Below, piece after piece: positions 51,229-61,689 of a stretch of 64,000 bases of DNA. The stretch spans positions 1 to 64,000 of the forward strand of contig JAQTXC010000004.1 of the NCBI GenBank assembly GCA_028689015.1. The letters run 5' to 3'. This DNA comes from Dechloromonas sp. GTDB lineage: Bacteria > Pseudomonadota > Gammaproteobacteria > Burkholderiales > Rhodocyclaceae. The position numbers and the translations under genes were made by a program. The notes under the pieces were generated by a model that was not told the DNA's origin, searched no databases, and saw nothing but the letters and a program-made list of their open reading frames with translations. The first letter of the stretch is position 1; the number at the start of each line of letters is the position of its first letter.

Positions 51229-51255
51229 CCTGAAGGTGCAGGACGCACCTTCAGG
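51229..51255. promoter_or_regulatory. 11-bp perfect hairpin in the trxA-rho intergenic region (rho leader)
   Basis: CCTGAAGGTGC-AGGAC-GCACCTTCAGG; no T tract in the minus-strand direction. Confidence 0.65.
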
Positions 51256-51272
51256 GCGGCAGACTACGGAGA

Positions 51273-51599
51273 TTACAGGTTGCTGTCAATAAAGGCAGCG
51301 AGTTGAGACTTGGAAAGGGCGCCGACCTTGGTGGCTTCGACATTGCCGTTCTTGAAAATCATCAGGGTCGGGATGCCGCGGATGCCGTACTTGGCCGGCG
51401 TTCCTTGGTTGTCATCGATGTTGACCTTGGCAACTTTGAGCTTACCGGCGTATTCGGCCGCGATCTCGTCGAGGATGGGAGCAATCATCTTGCACGGACC
51501 ACACCATTCGGCCCAGTAGTCGACGAGCACCGGTTGCTGTGCCTGCAGCACTTCGGCTTCGAAGCTGTCGTCGGTGACGTAATGGATATGCTCGCTCAT
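51273..51599 (-). CDS. trxA: thioredoxin
   Basis: [22 protein letters not shown]. Confidence 0.97.
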   Translation of the reverse strand: MSEHIHYVTDDSFEAEVLQAQQPVLVDYWAEWCGPCKMIAPILDEIAAEYAGKLKVAKVNIDDNQGTPAKYGIRGIPTLMIFKNGNVEATKVGALSKSQLAAFIDSNL

Positions 51600-51701
51600 T
51601 GGATGGCCTCTTGGGATGGGTGTCTGCTGTCTTAGGAAAAGCGCCGTGGGCGCTATGAAATTTGGCGTGATGCTAGCGAAAAATTGGGGGCAAGGGAAGC
51701 T

Positions 51702-52304
51702 TTACGGGGTGCGCTGCAGTAGATTGGCCAATTCGACCGCCGTCTTAACCTGCATTTTGTCGAACAGGTTGGCCCGATGCACCTCGACGGTGCGCATGCT
51801 GATGTTTAATTCGTCGGCAATGACTTTGTTGTACTTGCCGGCGAGAACCAATTCCATGATCTGGCGTTCGCGCGGGGTCAGGCGGGCCAGTTGGGCGTTG
51901 ACGGTATCGGCACAGGCTTCGGCGGCACGTTGCTTGCAGTCGGTGGCCATTGCTTCGCTGATGCGGGTGGCCAGATCATTGTCATTGAATGGTTTTTCGA
52001 AAAAATCGAAAGCACCTTTCTTCAAGGTGGCGACCGCCATCGGGACATCGCCATGGCCGGTCAGGAAAATGACTGGTAGGCGGGCGCCCCGGCTGTGCAG
52101 AATGTCGAAGCAATCAAGGCCGCTCATCCCCGACATGCGCATGTCCAGGACCACGCAGCCGCATAGACCAGGGTGCCAGGCAGCTAGAAAAGTTTCGGCC
52201 GATTCATAGGTGGCGCACGGTAGACCGCGTGATTTGAGGAGCCAGGCGAGGGCGTCGCGAATGGCTTCGTCGTCGTCAACCAGGTGGGCTTGGGGCAAAC
52301 TCAA
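51702..52304 (-). CDS. FixJ/DctR-type LuxR-family response regulator
   Basis: VHLVDDDEAIRDALAWLLKSRG-like receiver, VLDMRMSGMSGLD, LuxR HTH LTPRERQIMELVLAGKYNKVIADELNISMRTVEVHRANLFDKM. Confidence 0.92.
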   Translation of the reverse strand: MSLPQAHLVDDDEAIRDALAWLLKSRGLPCATYESAETFLAAWHPGLCGCVVLDMRMSGMSGLDCFDILHSRGARLPVIFLTGHGDVPMAVATLKKGAFDFFEKPFNDNDLATRISEAMATDCKQRAAEACADTVNAQLARLTPRERQIMELVLAGKYNKVIADELNISMRTVEVHRANLFDKMQVKTAVELANLLQRTP

Positions 52305-54286
52305 GATGACTCCAGGGGCAGCGTGAAGTGGAATATCGTACCGTGCCCGTCGGTCGTGGTGTGATTGGCTTCAGCCCATAGTCGACCGCGGTGGAATTCG
52401 ATGATCGAGCGACAGATGGATAAGCCGATTCCCATGCCCGCCGGTTTGGTGGTGAAAAAAGCGGTGAATAATTGGTCGCGAATTTCGGGAGAAATGCCGC
52501 AGCCTTGGTCGCTGACGCTGATGCGGATTTCAGGACCGTCGCAGAGGGCGCTGATCTGGAGTTGCCGCTCGCCGGGCGGGGTGTCGTTCATGGCATCCAT
52601 GCCGTTGCGGATCAGGTTGAGCAGCACTTGTTCGAGTAGCACGCGATCGGCCAGGATGTCGGGCAGCGCTGGAATATCAGTGTCGATGCGGATCTGCTGC
52701 TTACGGGCGTCGGGTTCGATGAAACCCATACAGTCGTCGATGACGTCAGCCAGCGCACAAGGTGCTCGCTTGGGCTCGCTACGCCGGACAAAATCGTGCA
52801 CCCGGCGAATGATCTTGCCGGCGCGTTGTGCCTGGGCACCGAGCTTTTCGAGGGCGGGCTTGATGTTGTCCAGGTTGTTATCACCTTGGTTGATCAGGTT
52901 CAGGCAGCCGGTGTTGTAGCTGGCAATGGCGGCCAGCGGCTGATTGAGTTCGTGGGCCAGGGTCGAGGCCATTTCGCCCATGGTGACCAGGCGGGACGTG
53001 AACTGTAGTTGTGCCTGCTGCTGCCGGGCCAGTTCCTCGGCCCGCTTGCGTTCGGTGATGTCGAGTACCGAAGCCATCCAGCCGGTGTGCTGGCCATTGC
53101 CGTCGATTAATTTGGCTTCATAAACCAGGGCATGAAAGCGCTCCCCGTTTTTCCGCACGAAGGTGATTTCAAAACCGTCCTCGGGGGCGGCGCCCGCCAG
53201 CACAGCGTCGTGCATGGCGTAGGTGGCGGCCAGATGTTCGGGGGCCCAGTAAGGCATCGGGGGGACGCGGTCGACCAGTTCGTCCCGGCTAAAACCCGTC
53301 ATGCGGCAAAATGCCGGGTTGACGTAGATGACTCGGCCCTCCAGATTGCGGGCCCGCATGCCAACCGTCAGCGAGTCTTCCATGGCCGAGCGGAAAGCAT
53401 GTTCGGCGCGCAGGGCTTCCTCGGCTTGGTTGTGTTTTTTCATCAGCTTGCGGACCAGCCACAAACTCCAGAATACCCCCGTGCCCAGAACCAGAATGGC
53501 GCCGACCAAGAGGCGTTGCAAACTGTTGTCCGGTGTTCGATAACTGGTGACCCGCAGGCGTAGACCGTAACCGGGTGGATCGAAGGGGATTTCGTAGCTT
53601 TGGTCGCCGTTGCCGGTAATGTTGGTTTTGCTGGCGTATTGCGTGTTGTTGTCGTCGACCAATTCGACCTTGTATTTGGCTGTAAACCACCACGGCACCT
53701 GATCGGCCAGCAGGGTGTCGAGCGGGTAGATGGCGACCAGCATGCCGTGTAGTTGGCGACGCTGAAAGACTGGGATCAGGACCTCGATGAAGGCCCGGTT
53801 GCCTTCGAGAAAAAAGGGTTCGCTATAAACCCGCTTGCCGAGGCGGCGAGCCATGTCGAAGGCGCGACGGCCCGCTGTCGGGCCAAAGGTTTCGATTTCC
53901 TCGTCTGGTAGATGAGCGGTCGGTAAGGCATCGACCACCATCGCCTGAGGCGTCAGCCAGAGAATTTGTGAAATTTCCGGCGTGTTGCGCAGCATATGAC
54001 TGGCCCGTAGGCGGAACAGGCGTTCGGCATCGGGCAGCGTGCCCATCTCCAGCGCCAATTGCTCCAGCTGTTCTTCATTGCTGGCCAGGTGAAAGCGCAG
54101 GTTCTGCTCCAGCCACAGCACATCCTTGATCAAGGCGCTGCGCTCTTCTTCGATTTCATTGCGATGCAGCAGCCAGAGCAGTGACAGCAGGGCGGCGAGC
54201 AGCAAGACAATACCCAGCTTGGGCAGGGCCAACAGCCAGCGCAAGCGGCGGTTGGTGGTCGGCATGGGGATTTCGGGCGGCGTCAT
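52301..54286 (-). CDS. membrane PAS sensor histidine kinase (DctS-like)
   Basis: TM + periplasmic sensor, PAS (RNLEGRVIYVNPAFCRMTGFSRDEL), MGEMASTLAHELNQPLAAIASYNTGCLNL; start assigned to internal Met at 54286. Confidence 0.9.
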   Translation of the reverse strand: MTPPEIPMPTTNRRLRWLLALPKLGIVLLLAALLSLLWLLHRNEIEEERSALIKDVLWLEQNLRFHLASNEEQLEQLALEMGTLPDAERLFRLRASHMLRNTPEISQILWLTPQAMVVDALPTAHLPDEEIETFGPTAGRRAFDMARRLGKRVYSEPFFLEGNRAFIEVLIPVFQRRQLHGMLVAIYPLDTLLADQVPWWFTAKYKVELVDDNNTQYASKTNITGNGDQSYEIPFDPPGYGLRLRVTSYRTPDNSLQRLLVGAILVLGTGVFWSLWLVRKLMKKHNQAEEALRAEHAFRSAMEDSLTVGMRARNLEGRVIYVNPAFCRMTGFSRDELVDRVPPMPYWAPEHLAATYAMHDAVLAGAAPEDGFEITFVRKNGERFHALVYEAKLIDGNGQHTGWMASVLDITERKRAEELARQQQAQLQFTSRLVTMGEMASTLAHELNQPLAAIASYNTGCLNLINQGDNNLDNIKPALEKLGAQAQRAGKIIRRVHDFVRRSEPKRAPCALADVIDDCMGFIEPDARKQQIRIDTDIPALPDILADRVLLEQVLLNLIRNGMDAMNDTPPGERQLQISALCDGPEIRISVSDQGCGISPEIRDQLFTAFFTTKPAGMGIGLSICRSIIEFHRGRLWAEANHTTTDGHGTIFHFTLPLESS

Positions 54287-54307
54287 CGGCAGGCGCGAAT
54301 GCGGTGA

Positions 54308-54348
54308 TGTGGAAATCCACAATACCCGGAGATTACACCTTTCGTAAT
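54308..54348. promoter_or_regulatory. two dyads in the dctS-like/dctP intergenic region
   Basis: TGTGGA-AA-TCCACA (54308-54321) and ATTAC-ACCTTTC-GTAAT (54332-54348). Confidence 0.45.
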
Positions 54349-54405
54349 ACTTTCCTCCTGTCGCAACGGGAATTCCTTGTGGCATCAATCTATGGAGGAG
54401 AAAAC

Positions 54406-55410
54406 ATGAAAATTTCCAAGCTGCTGGTAGGCTTGTTCGCCTGTGCCATTTCGCTCGGTTCCTATGCTCAGGATCCGATTGTCATCAAGTTCAGTCACGT
54501 GGTTGCCAACAACACCCCCAAGGGTAAGGCGGCCGATTTCTTCGCGCAGAAGGCTGCGGAGCTGACCAAAGGCAAGGTGAAGGTTGAGGTTTACGCCAAC
54601 TCCACGCTCTACAAGGACAAGGAAGAGATGGAAGCCCTGCAACTGGGTGCTGTCCAGATGCTGGCGCCGTCGCTGGCCAAATTTGGCCCGCTGGGGGTCA
54701 AGGAATTTGAAGTCTTCGATCTGCCCTATATCTTTGATGGCTATGATGATCTGCACAAGGTCACGACCGGTCCGGTCGGCCAGCAACTGATGGCTAAGCT
54801 GGAACCCAAAGGGATTCGTGGTCTGGCTTTCTGGGATAACGGCTTCAAATCCTTCTCGGCCAATACGCCGATCAAGACACCGGACGATCTGAAGGGCAAG
54901 AAGCTGCGGATTCAGTCATCCAAGGTGCTGGAAGCTCAGATTCGTGCGCTCGGTGCCATGCCGCAAATGATGGCGTTCTCTGAGGTTTATCAAGCCTTGC
55001 AGACCGGCGTGGTCGACGGTACGGAAAACCCGATTTCCAATCTCTATACGCAGAAGATGCATGAAGTCCAGAAGCATCTGTCGATTACCGAGCACGGTTA
55101 TCTCGGATATGCCGTCATCGTGAACAAGAAGTTCTGGGATGGTCTGCCGGCGGATGTGCGTGGTCAATTGGAGACCGCCATGGTCCAGGCGACCCGCTAT
55201 GCCAACCAGATTGCCAAGGTGGAAAATGATGCCTCGCTTGATGCGGTGAAAAAGAGCGGCAAGACTGAAGTTTACATGCCGACCAAGGAAGAGCGCGTGA
55301 TCTTCAAGAAGAAGCTTGTGGATGTTCACAAGAAGATGGAAAGCCGGATCGGCAAGGACGTGATTGACGCTGTGTACAAAGAAACTGGTTTCAATCCCGC
55401 CAAGATGTAA
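54406..55410 (+). CDS. dctP: TRAP transporter substrate-binding protein DctP family
   Basis: Signal peptide; IVIKFSHVVANNTPKGKAADFFAQKAAELTKGKVKVEVY, LRIQSSKVLEAQIRALGAMPQMMAFSEVYQALQTGVVDGTENP. Confidence 0.95.
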   Translation: MKISKLLVGLFACAISLGSYAQDPIVIKFSHVVANNTPKGKAADFFAQKAAELTKGKVKVEVYANSTLYKDKEEMEALQLGAVQMLAPSLAKFGPLGVKEFEVFDLPYIFDGYDDLHKVTTGPVGQQLMAKLEPKGIRGLAFWDNGFKSFSANTPIKTPDDLKGKKLRIQSSKVLEAQIRALGAMPQMMAFSEVYQALQTGVVDGTENPISNLYTQKMHEVQKHLSITEHGYLGYAVIVNKKFWDGLPADVRGQLETAMVQATRYANQIAKVENDASLDAVKKSGKTEVYMPTKEERVIFKKKLVDVHKKMESRIGKDVIDAVYKETGFNPAKM

Positions 55411-55479
55411 GTAACGCGCATGCAGTGCGCCCGCTACGGTCCACGGGACTTGGCGGGCGTTTTTGCAAGGAGAGGGTAA

Positions 55480-56193
55480 ATGGGGAAAATTATTGACCGC
55501 CTCGAAGAGTTTGTGATCGCCGTGTTGATGGCGGTGGCAACGCTCGTGATTTTCGTTTCGGTGGTGCATCGCTATATGTCCGGATTCGACATTCCGGGCT
55601 TGCAGGATTGGTTGCTGTCGCTCGATCTGGGCTGGGCGCAGGAATTCTGCATCATTCTTTTTGTGTGGATGGCGAAGTTTGGCGCCGCCTATGGCGTGCG
55701 CACCGGCATCCACGTCGGGGTTGATCTGGTGATCAACAAGATGAAGGACAAGCCTCGCGCTTTCATGGTGCAACTTGGTTTGGCTTGTGGCGTTCTTTTT
55801 ACCGGCGTAATCGCCGTTTTTGGTGCCCTGTTTGTGTGGGAAAACGGCTTGGCGTACTACTTTTTGAACGCCATGAGTATGGATTTGGGAGAGCACTTTG
55901 AAGGTCCCATCACCCCTGATCTCGAATGGCCGACCTGGGCGGTCTATTCCGCCGTCCCCATTGGTTCGGCCCTGATGTGCTTCCGTTTTGTGCAGGTGAT
56001 GATCACGTTTGGGCAAACAGGCGAGTTGCCGGCGCATGACCATGGTCATGTCGAGGGACTTGAAGAGGGTGAAGTGCTGACGCTGGGCGAGGCGATCGAA
56101 ATTGCCGAACAGCGCGAACATGCCCACGCCGGCCTCGCCGAAAGCGATTGGGCAAAGCAGCATGCGGTCGACGCGGATAAAAAGGAGAAATAA
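55480..56193 (+). CDS. dctQ: TRAP transporter small permease DctQ family
   Basis: Small multi-TM protein between dctP and dctM; WAQEFCIILFVWMAKFGAAYGVRTGIHVGVD. Confidence 0.92.
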   Translation: MGKIIDRLEEFVIAVLMAVATLVIFVSVVHRYMSGFDIPGLQDWLLSLDLGWAQEFCIILFVWMAKFGAAYGVRTGIHVGVDLVINKMKDKPRAFMVQLGLACGVLFTGVIAVFGALFVWENGLAYYFLNAMSMDLGEHFEGPITPDLEWPTWAVYSAVPIGSALMCFRFVQVMITFGQTGELPAHDHGHVEGLEEGEVLTLGEAIEIAEQREHAHAGLAESDWAKQHAVDADKKEK

Positions 56194-56196
56194 GCG

Positions 56197-57480
56197 ATGA
56201 GCGCACTGATTATCTTTGGCCTGTTGCTGGCGCTGATGGTGGTTGGCATGCCGGTCGGGGTCGCCCTCGGCTTGACCGTGCTTGGTTTCATGTTCGTCTT
56301 CACCGATACGCCGATTGCCTCGGTGGCGTTGAAGATGTTCACCGGGATCGAGAAGTTCGAAATCATGGCGATTCCGTTCTTCATTCTGGCCGGCAATTTC
56401 CTGACTCACGGCGGTGTGGCGCGACGCATGATCAACTTTGCCTCCGCCATGGTCGGTCACCTGACCGGTGGCCTGGGCATGTCCTCGGTGCTGGCCTGTG
56501 CCTTGTTCGCGGCAGTTTCCGGTTCGTCGCCGGCAACCGTGGTGGCGATCGGTTCCATCCTGATTCCGGCGATGCTTAAGCAGGGTTTTCCGATGAAGTT
56601 TGCCGCCGGTGTCGTGGCGTCAGCCGGTGGCCTGGGCATCCTGATTCCGCCGTCCATCGTCATGGTGATGTACGCGGTGACGACCAATTCGTCGGTCGGC
56701 GCCCTGTTCATGGCGGGTGTTGTCCCGGGCTTGTTGCTGGCGTTGACGCTGGGTCTGACGACCTGGTGGCAGGCACGCAAGGGCGGTTATCCGAAATTGC
56801 CCAAGGCTAGCTGGGGCGAGCGCCTGAAGACCTTCCGCGAAGCCTTTTGGGGCCTGATGCTGATCGTCGTCGTCATGGGCGGTATCTATTCCGGCATGTT
56901 TACGCCGACCGAAGCGGCAGCGATGTCTGCGGTCTACGCCTTCTTGATCGCGGTTTTTGTCTACAAGGACCTGACCTTCAAGCAAATTCCGAAGGTGCTG
57001 ATCGACTCTGCCAACATGAGTTCGATGCTGCTGTTCATCATCGCCAGCGCCATCTTGTTCTCGTTCATCCTCACCTCCGAGCAGATTCCGCAGGATATCG
57101 CTGACTGGATCGTCAGCATGGGGATGGGGCAAGTTGGTTTCCTGGTGATGGTCAACATCCTGTTGCTGATTGCCGGCAACTTCATGGAGCCATCGTCGAT
57201 CATCCTGATCCTGGCGCCGATCCTCTTCCCGGTGGCTGTCGCCCTGGGCATCGATCCGGTGCACTTTGGCATCATCATTACGGTCAACATGGAAATCGGC
57301 ATGATTACGCCGCCGGTCGGTCTCAATCTCTTCGTTGCCAGCGGCATCACCCGCGCCGGCATGACCGAGATGACCAAGGCCGTGCTGCCGTGGCTGTATG
57401 CGATGCTGGTCTTCCTGATCTTCATCACCTATGTGCCGGAAGTCTCGCTCTGGCTGCCGAGAACGCTTGGCATGTTGTAA
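56197..57480 (+). CDS. dctM: TRAP transporter large permease DctM family
   Basis: GMPVGVALGLTVLG, IPFFILAGNFLTHGGVARRMINFA, FTPTEAAAMSAVYAF, PPVGLNLFVASGI. Confidence 0.95.
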   Translation: MSALIIFGLLLALMVVGMPVGVALGLTVLGFMFVFTDTPIASVALKMFTGIEKFEIMAIPFFILAGNFLTHGGVARRMINFASAMVGHLTGGLGMSSVLACALFAAVSGSSPATVVAIGSILIPAMLKQGFPMKFAAGVVASAGGLGILIPPSIVMVMYAVTTNSSVGALFMAGVVPGLLLALTLGLTTWWQARKGGYPKLPKASWGERLKTFREAFWGLMLIVVVMGGIYSGMFTPTEAAAMSAVYAFLIAVFVYKDLTFKQIPKVLIDSANMSSMLLFIIASAILFSFILTSEQIPQDIADWIVSMGMGQVGFLVMVNILLLIAGNFMEPSSIILILAPILFPVAVALGIDPVHFGIIITVNMEIGMITPPVGLNLFVASGITRAGMTEMTKAVLPWLYAMLVFLIFITYVPEVSLWLPRTLGML

Positions 57481-57498
57481 ATAGCTTGTCGCCAAGGC

Positions 57499-57535
57499 AA
57501 GGCCGCACCCCTCACCGGGCTGCGGCCTTTTTCTT
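57499..57535 (+). terminator. Rho-independent terminator of dctPQM
   Basis: AAGGCCGCA...TGCGGCCTTTTTCTT, 9-bp stem. Confidence 0.85.
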
Positions 57536-57591
57536 GTGCGGCCGGACGCTGTGGCACAATGCCCCGCTTCCCCATGCCATTGCCGTCGACC

Positions 57592-58278
57592 ATGAAATTT
57601 GCCCTGTCTGTTATCGCCTTCATCCTTGCCGCGCTGATCATTCCGTTCTTTATCCCGGGGTCGGGGGTGCAGCAAGGGGTCGATCCGAACAGCAATCTGC
57701 CCTGGCAGATTCAGCTGGATGGCCAGGGCGGGAGCCAGGTATTTGGCCTGCAGCCGGGCGTCAGCACGCTGGCCGAGGTGCGCGGCCGTCTGGGGGCTGA
57801 GCCGGAGGTGGCGATTGTCGCCGCACCCAACGAAGACGGGGCGGTTGAGGCCTATTACAGCCAGGTAGCGCTCGGTTTCGTGCTGGCCAAGGTGGTGCTC
57901 ACGGTCGACGTGCCGGCAGCGGAAATTTCTGCCATGCGAGCGCGGGCATCGAAAGCCCAATTCATGGAAAGCACTACTGTCAAGATCCGCCTGCAGGCCG
58001 ATGATCTGGCCCGCGTTGATCAGGCGCCGGTCAAGGCGCTGAGCGTCATTCCCACGGTCAACCTCGATGAGGCGACCATTATCCAGCGCTTTGGCCAAGC
58101 GGCCGAGCGGCTGGTCGTCAGCGACAAGCAGGTGCACCTGCTGTACCCGGCACACGGTCTGGATATCATTCTCGATGGCGCTGGCAAGGAGTTGCTGCAA
58201 TATGTCGCGCCGCGCGATTTCCCCGCGTTGGTCGCGCCCTTGCATCAGGCGCTTGCGGCCGAGGGCAAGCCGCAGTAA
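57592..58278 (+). CDS. hypothetical exported/membrane-anchored protein
   Basis: MKFALSVIAFILAALIIPFFIPG N-terminal hydrophobic segment; no recognised domain. Confidence 0.7.
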   Translation: MKFALSVIAFILAALIIPFFIPGSGVQQGVDPNSNLPWQIQLDGQGGSQVFGLQPGVSTLAEVRGRLGAEPEVAIVAAPNEDGAVEAYYSQVALGFVLAKVVLTVDVPAAEISAMRARASKAQFMESTTVKIRLQADDLARVDQAPVKALSVIPTVNLDEATIIQRFGQAAERLVVSDKQVHLLYPAHGLDIILDGAGKELLQYVAPRDFPALVAPLHQALAAEGKPQ

Positions 58279-58349
58279 GCCCGGCCGGGGCGGCGCTTAT
58301 CTGCTAAAATCCCGTGTTTTTCAACTGACTAGCTTTTTTCGGAGCAAAC

Positions 58350-58778
58350 ATGGCTATCGAACGCACCCTTTCCATCATCAAGCCGGACGCCGTCGCCAAG
58401 AACGTGATCGGCCAGATCTATTCCCGTTTCGAAGGCGCCGGCCTCAAGGTCATCGCCGCCCGCATGACCTGGCTGTCTGCCCAGGAAGCAGGCCAGTTCT
58501 ACGCCGTGCACCAGGCACGTCCCTTCTTCAAGGATCTGGTCGAGTTCATGACCTCCGGTCCGGTGATGATCCAGGCGCTGGAAGGCGAGAACGCCATCCT
58601 CAAGAACCGTGAACTGATGGGTGCTACCAACCCGAAGGAAGCCGCACCGGGCACCATCCGCGCCGATTTCGCCGAATCCATCGATGCCAATGCCGTGCAT
58701 GGTTCTGATGCACCGGAAACCGCTGCCGTGGAAATTGCCTTCTTCTTCCCGGGCATGAACACCTACGCCGGTCGCTAA
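58350..58778 (+). CDS. ndk: nucleoside diphosphate kinase
   Basis: [48 protein letters not shown]. Confidence 0.97.
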   Translation: MAIERTLSIIKPDAVAKNVIGQIYSRFEGAGLKVIAARMTWLSAQEAGQFYAVHQARPFFKDLVEFMTSGPVMIQALEGENAILKNRELMGATNPKEAAPGTIRADFAESIDANAVHGSDAPETAAVEIAFFFPGMNTYAGR

Positions 58779-58841
58779 AAGCAGTCATGAGGATCGAGGA
58801 TCGAGCGTTTGCTGACGGCTCCTTCCTCGCTCCTGGAATCT

Positions 58842-59933
58842 ATGCAAAATCTTCTTGATCTTGATGCGGCTGCGCTGACCGCCTGGTTTGCCGAGCAAGG
58901 CGAAAAGCCTTTTCGCGCCAAGCAGGTCTTACGCTGGATGCATCGTTCGGGCGTGGCTGATTTTGATGCCATGACCGATATCGCCAAGAGTCTTCGCGAG
59001 AAGCTCCGGACGCGTGCGGTCGTTTTGCCGCCGACCGTGGTTTCCGACAAATTGTCGGACGATGGAACACGCAAGTTCCTGATTGATGTCGGTAACGGCA
59101 ATGCGGTCGAGACGGTGTTTATTCCCGAGGATGATCGCGGCACGCTATGCATTTCGACGCAGGCAGGTTGCGCGCTCGATTGCGCCTTCTGTTCGACCGG
59201 CAAGCAGGGTTTCAACCGCAACCTGACGGTGGCGGAAATTATCGGCCAGCTATGGCAGGCCAATCAGGCGCTGGGTGCGGTCCACGGCGATGAGCGGGTG
59301 ATTTCCAACGTCGTCATGATGGGCATGGGCGAGCCCTTGGCCAACTTCGATAACACCGTTGCGGCGCTCCGCCTGATGCTCGACGATCACGCCTATGGCT
59401 TGTCGCGCCGGCGGGTCACGGTCTCGACCTCCGGCCTGGTGCCAGTCATGGATCGGCTGCGCGACGAGTGCCCGGTGGCACTGGCGGTATCGCTGCATGC
59501 GCCGAATGATGCCTTGCGCGACCAACTGGTGCCGATTAACCAGAAATACCCCCTGAAGTTGCTGATGGCGGCCTGCCAGCGTTATCTGGAGAAAGCGCCG
59601 CGTGACTTCATTACCTTTGAATACACCATGATGGACGGCATCAATGACAGCGAGGCGCAGGCCCGTGAGTTACTTGCGTTGGTCCGCCATGTGCCGTGCA
59701 AATTTAATCTGATTCCATTCAATCCCTTCCCCGGTTCGCCGTTTCGGCGCTCTTCCGCGGAGCGGGTTCGCCGTTTCGGCGAGATCTTGATCCAGGCCGG
59801 TATCGTCACGACGACACGCAAGACGCGCGGTGATGATATTGATGCCGCTTGCGGTCAACTGGCTGGGCAGGTGCAGGATAAAACCCGGCGGACCGCCGGG
59901 CGCGTCATTCCCCTTCAGGAGATCCGGACATGA
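58842..59933 (+). CDS. rlmN: 23S rRNA/tRNA adenine-C2 methyltransferase RlmN
   Basis: Radical [45 protein letters not shown]. Confidence 0.96.
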   Translation: MQNLLDLDAAALTAWFAEQGEKPFRAKQVLRWMHRSGVADFDAMTDIAKSLREKLRTRAVVLPPTVVSDKLSDDGTRKFLIDVGNGNAVETVFIPEDDRGTLCISTQAGCALDCAFCSTGKQGFNRNLTVAEIIGQLWQANQALGAVHGDERVISNVVMMGMGEPLANFDNTVAALRLMLDDHAYGLSRRRVTVSTSGLVPVMDRLRDECPVALAVSLHAPNDALRDQLVPINQKYPLKLLMAACQRYLEKAPRDFITFEYTMMDGINDSEAQARELLALVRHVPCKFNLIPFNPFPGSPFRRSSAERVRRFGEILIQAGIVTTTRKTRGDDIDAACGQLAGQVQDKTRRTAGRVIPLQEIRT

Positions 59934-60745
59934 CGAAACAGGCCCCATCACTGGCTTTGGCGCTTGCTCTGTGGTTGGCGGCTGTGCCGGCGCAGGCACA
60001 GTATGAATTTGCCCAGCAGGGGAGCGGTATATCGCCAGCGCCTGCCCCGCAGCAGACGGCACCGGCCGACCCGCGGCAGCGCGCCAAAATTCATACCGAG
60101 TTGGGGGCGCTTTATTTCCAGGCCGGCAATATGGCGGTGGCGCTCGATGAATTGCGGATTGCCCTCGATGCAGATAAGACCTATGTCCAGGCTTATAGCG
60201 TGCGTGGCCTGGTCCACGCTGCGCTCAAGCAATACGACAAGGCCGAGGCTGATTTTCAGCGGGCCCTCGACCGGGCACCCGATGATCCCGAGGTGAACAA
60301 CAATTACGGCTGGTTTTTGTGCGATATCGGTAAGGAAGCCCGCTCAATCACCTATTTTATGAAGGCGCTGAAGAACCCGTTGTACGAGACACCGGGTCGG
60401 GCGTATACCAATGCCGGCACCTGTGCACTGAAGGCGGGCGATATTGATGCGGCACAGGACTATTTGCTGAAAGCGATTCAGGTAGCGAATGACGGGGCCT
60501 TGCTGGCCCGTTTCAAGCTGGCCCAGTTGCTGTACATGCGCGGCAATTTGCCGGAATCACGCCTTTATCTGGCCGATGCCTTGCGCATGATGGAGCCGCC
60601 GACTGCCGAGGCCTTGTGGCTGGGCATCCGGCTTGAGCGCCGTCTGGGTAACCGGGTGGCTGAAGGCAGTTATGCAGCCCAGTTGCGTAGCCGCTATCCG
60701 GCCTCGGCTGAATATCAAGACTTCCTCAAAGGGCGCTTTGAATAA
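59930..60745 (+). CDS. pilW: type IV pilus biogenesis/stability protein PilW-like (TPR)
   Basis: TPR units [81 protein letters not shown]; typical position rlmN-pilW-rodZ. Confidence 0.88.
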   Translation: MTKQAPSLALALALWLAAVPAQAQYEFAQQGSGISPAPAPQQTAPADPRQRAKIHTELGALYFQAGNMAVALDELRIALDADKTYVQAYSVRGLVHAALKQYDKAEADFQRALDRAPDDPEVNNNYGWFLCDIGKEARSITYFMKALKNPLYETPGRAYTNAGTCALKAGDIDAAQDYLLKAIQVANDGALLARFKLAQLLYMRGNLPESRLYLADALRMMEPPTAEALWLGIRLERRLGNRVAEGSYAAQLRSRYPASAEYQDFLKGRFE

Positions 60746-61686
60746 TGAGTGAACAGATCGAACAGACAGAATCCGATGCGGTGCCTGATTTAGCGCCGGC
60801 GACTCCAGCCATCGGACTGCGTTTGCGTCAGGCTCGCGAGGCCATGGGGCTGCAGTTGAGCGAGGTTGCGCAAACGCTCAAACTCGGACAGCGTCAGGTT
60901 GATGCGCTGGAGCGCGACGATTGGGCTGCTTTGCCTGGTCAGACCTTTATTCGCGGTTTTATCCGCAACTATGCCCGTCTGGTCCAGTTGGACCCGTCAC
61001 CGCTGATGGCTGATCTGGATCGCGTCCTGGCCAAGCCACAGGACACGCTCGACGTTCCTGAGGTCAAGCCGGCGACCATGCCTAGTGTCGGTTCGGTCGG
61101 GCGGCGTGACCGCAATGTCGCCCTCTTTGGCATGGGCCTGCTGTTGCTCGCTGCACTGGCTTATTTTCTGTTGCCCAATGATCTGGCAGCCTGGCGTGAT
61201 CGCCTGCAGTCCTTGCTGGATGGCACGCCCGCCGTGACGGAGCCAGTGCTGGCCGTCGCCCCGGCCAATGAGCCGGTTTTCCCGCCGGGGGCCAGTACGG
61301 AGCAGGTATTGAATCCTCAGGTGTTAAATGGCGAACCGGCGGCGAGTGCGCCTGCGACTGGCGATGTGGTGGCCATCCCGACGGCGGCGCCGAGCGCGAC
61401 CATCGTGCCGGCTGAGGTGCCGTTGGCGCCCCCCGCCGTTGATGCCCGGCCGCCGCAATTGCGATTCGTGGTCAGCAAGGCGTCCTGGGTCGAGGTCCGT
61501 GACCGCGAGAATAAAACGCTTTTTTCGCAGCGCTTGCTGGCGCCGAGCGAACAACTGGTGAGCGGTCAGGGGCCGTTCAATGTCGTGGTCGGTTATGCGC
61601 CGGGAGTTCGCTTGTATTCGCGCGGTCAGGTTGTTGATCTGGAGCCGCATACCAAGGGCGATGTCGCTCGCCTGGTTCTGGAGTAA
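60745..61686 (+). CDS. RodZ-like helix-turn-helix membrane protein
   Basis: GLRLRQAREAMGLQLSEVAQTLKLGQRQVDALERDDWAALPGQTFIRGFIRNYARLV; single TM; C-terminal DUF4115-like LRFVVSKASWVEVRDRENKTLFSQRLL. Confidence 0.9.
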   Translation: MSEQIEQTESDAVPDLAPATPAIGLRLRQAREAMGLQLSEVAQTLKLGQRQVDALERDDWAALPGQTFIRGFIRNYARLVQLDPSPLMADLDRVLAKPQDTLDVPEVKPATMPSVGSVGRRDRNVALFGMGLLLLAALAYFLLPNDLAAWRDRLQSLLDGTPAVTEPVLAVAPANEPVFPPGASTEQVLNPQVLNGEPAASAPATGDVVAIPTAAPSATIVPAEVPLAPPAVDARPPQLRFVVSKASWVEVRDRENKTLFSQRLLAPSEQLVSGQGPFNVVVGYAPGVRLYSRGQVVDLEPHTKGDVARLVLE

Positions 61687-61689
61687 GTC

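Noticed and set aside
54916-56460. 514-aa minus-strand ORF
   Set aside because: Antisense to dctP/dctQ/dctM, H/R/N-rich with no domain signature.
56620-58245. 541-aa minus-strand ORF
   Set aside because: Fully antisense to dctM and the 57592 gene and low complexity (D/H/R/Q-rich); mirror-frame artefact.
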